This document shows positions 7,081 to 7,770 of a DNA stretch of 7,770 nucleotides, piece by piece (position 1 is the first letter of the stretch; each line of letters opens with the position of its first letter). The translations under genes and the position numbers were made by a program. The stretch lies in NCBI GenBank assembly GCA_030600405.1, contig JAUVMD010000050.1, positions 1-7,770 on the forward strand. The letters are read 5' to 3'. A model generated the notes under the pieces. It was not told the origin of the DNA and did not search any database. It saw only the letters and a program-made list of their open reading frames with translations. Source of the DNA: Nitrospirota bacterium. Lineage in GTDB: Bacteria > Nitrospinota > Nitrospinia > Nitrospinales > Nitrospinaceae.

Positions 7081-7095
7081 TTCAATACGATTGAA
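7081..7095 (+). other. 6-bp inverted repeat immediately after the rpmC stop
   Basis: TTCAAT (7081-7086) and ATTGAA (7090-7095) are exact reverse complements with an ACG loop, starting at the first base after the rpmC TAA. No T-run follows, so it does not look like an intrinsic terminator. It ends 9 bases before the strong rpsQ ribosome-binding site. A role in coupling, mRNA processing or stability is possible but unproven. Confidence 0.45.
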
Positions 7096-7104
7096 AATGT
7101 TCGT

Positions 7105-7110
7105 GGAGGA
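7105..7110 (+). promoter_or_regulatory. Strong, close ribosome-binding site of rpsQ
   Basis: GGAGGA is the strongest Shine-Dalgarno match in the window. GGAGG ends only 4 bases before the TTG at 7114, shorter than the usual 5-9. It supports the TTG as the start, since no in-frame ATG or GTG lies between the rpmC stop and the conserved S17 core. Confidence 0.75.
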
Positions 7111-7113
7111 CCA

Positions 7114-7383
7114 TTGAGTCAGGAAGCCGCAAAAATTAAAAAAATAATTACGGGAACCGTCGTGAGCAACAAGATGGATAAAACCGTCGTGGTTTTGGTG
7201 GTGCGTAAATTCACCCATCGCACCTTCAAGAAGGTGGTCAAGCGGACCAAAAAGTTTAGATGCCATGACGAAAAGAACCAATGCTCGGTCGGAGATTTTA
7301 TCTCCATGCGGGAAGTGAGACCGTTGAGCAAAACCAAACGCTGGAACTTGGAGAAGGTTTTAAAGGCAGCGCAAGCGGTTTAG
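7114..7383 (+). CDS. rpsQ: 30S ribosomal protein S17, TTG start
   Basis: S17 is a primary 16S rRNA-binding protein of the 30S body with an OB fold. From TTG the product has 89 residues, a normal length (about 80-90). The core starts with [20 protein letters not shown] (9-28), followed by the basic loop [37 protein letters not shown] (50-69) and the signature [12 protein letters not shown] is chosen because GGAGG is 4 bases upstream and the frame has no ATG between the rpmC stop and Met21, which would remove the first beta strand. A later start would lose the conserved GTVVS segment. It is the last gene of the S10 operon in E. coli; here rplN follows after 15 bases with no visible break. The stop is TAG. 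Confidence 0.97.
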   Translation: MSQEAAKIKKIITGTVVSNKMDKTVVVLVVRKFTHRTFKKVVKRTKKFRCHDEKNQCSVGDFISMREVRPLSKTKRWNLEKVLKAAQAV

Positions 7384-7398
7384 CCGGATACAACAACT

Positions 7399-7767
7399 AT
7401 GATCCAATTAAGAACAGTTATGGATGTGGCGGATAACTCCGGAGCCAAAAAGGTGCAGTGCATCAAGGTTCTGGGTGGGACGGGGCGCCGATATGCCTCG
7501 GTCGGCGACATCATCGTGGTGGCGGTGAAGGAATGTGAACCGCAAAGCCAGATCAAGAAGGGCGATGTGAAAAAAGCCGTTGTGGTTCGTACCCGGAAAG
7601 AAATCCGGCGTCCGGAAGGCAGTTATATCAAATTTGATAGCAACGCTGCGGTGCTGGTCACTGATGCGAAAGAACCGGTGGGTACCCGTATCTTCGGTCC
7701 TGTCGCGCGTGAGTTGAGAGCCAAAAAGTTTTTGAAAATTCTGTCGCTTGCGCCGGAGGTATTGTGA
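7399..7767 (+). CDS. rplN: 50S ribosomal protein L14
   Basis: L14 binds 23S rRNA and forms part of an intersubunit bridge; in other bacteria it is the docking site for the silencing factor RsfS. The 122 residues are the usual length. The start [20 protein letters not shown] is characteristic, followed by [19 protein letters not shown], the basic loop [20 protein letters not shown] (54-73) and [11 protein letters not shown], ending in [13 protein letters not shown]. Only a weak GGA lies 10 bases before the ATG, so coupling with rpsQ is plausible. It is the first gene of the spc operon in E. coli, and its place right after rpsQ shows the S10 and spc blocks joined. The TGA overlaps the next ATG by one base. 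Confidence 0.98.
   Translation: MIQLRTVMDVADNSGAKKVQCIKVLGGTGRRYASVGDIIVVAVKECEPQSQIKKGDVKKAVVVRTRKEIRRPEGSYIKFDSNAAVLVTDAKEPVGTRIFGPVARELRAKKFLKILSLAPEVL
7755..7759 (+). promoter_or_regulatory. Ribosome-binding site of the next gene (probably rplX)
   Basis: GGAGG, inside the end of rplN, lies 7 bases before the ATG at 7767, ideal spacing. It is the main evidence that a gene starts at the edge of the window. Confidence 0.7.
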
Positions 7768-7770
7768 TGA
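7767..7770 (+). CDS. rplX: Start of the next gene, probably ribosomal protein L24 (cut by window end)
   Basis: An ATG shares one base with the rplN stop (TGATG) and has GGAGG 7 bases upstream. Only the start codon and one more base are visible, so the identity rests on the near-universal order rplN-rplX, not on any protein sequence. Confidence 0.6.

Noticed and set aside
7384..7398. Possible boundary (terminator or promoter) between the S10 and spc blocks
   Set aside because: The gap is only 15 bases and holds no repeat or promoter-like element, so the blocks appear to be continuous.
1..7770. A novel system, mobile element, CRISPR array or horizontally acquired segment
   Set aside because: Every part of the window is explained by conserved translation genes in standard order with short gaps. 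No direct repeats, transposase or foreign-looking block was seen.

Overview
This window is a bacterial translation-gene cluster: the end of a str-type operon, a complete S10-type operon and the beginning of a spc-type operon. All genes are on the + strand. The order is fusA (3' part), tuf, rpsJ, rplC, rplD, rplW, rplB, rpsS, rplV, rpsC, rplP, rpmC, rpsQ, rplN, then the first bases of a probable rplX. Every protein was recognised from conserved family motifs in its translation. There is no mobile element, CRISPR array, tRNA, rRNA or accessory gene, and no stretch over 63 bases lacks a gene. I found no new biological system.

Organism: a bacterium with moderate to slightly high GC and Shine-Dalgarno-led translation. 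The fused gene order, a 396-residue EF-Tu, an L2 with [10 protein letters not shown] and an EF-Tu switch I reading [12 protein letters not shown] suggest a Gram-negative lineage near the old Deltaproteobacteria or Nitrospinota. That placement is low-confidence inference from motif memory.

Layout: positions 1-1011 encode the C-terminal half of EF-G. After 63 bases comes tuf (1075-2265), the longest complete gene. Its TAA shares one base with the ATG of rpsJ, so no S10 leader or intergenic promoter can sit between them. From rpsJ to rplN, gaps run from a 1-base overlap (rplD/rplW, rplN/rplX) to 40 bases (rplB/rpsS). The tight spacing implies one polycistronic mRNA with translational coupling. 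Neither an intrinsic terminator nor a convincing promoter is visible.

Together the genes supply two elongation factors (EF-G translocation, EF-Tu aminoacyl-tRNA delivery), small-subunit proteins S10, S19, S3 and S17, and large-subunit proteins L3, L4, L23, L2, L22, L16, L29 and L14. L4 and L22 line the exit tunnel, L23 and L29 surround its mouth, and L2, L3 and L16 support the peptidyl-transferase centre. The only mildly unusual signals are short inverted repeats in several gaps, some just after a stop codon or overlapping a ribosome-binding site, plus non-ATG starts for rpsC (GTG) and rpsQ (TTG), a charged tail on L29, and a few substitutions at normally conserved ribosomal-protein positions.
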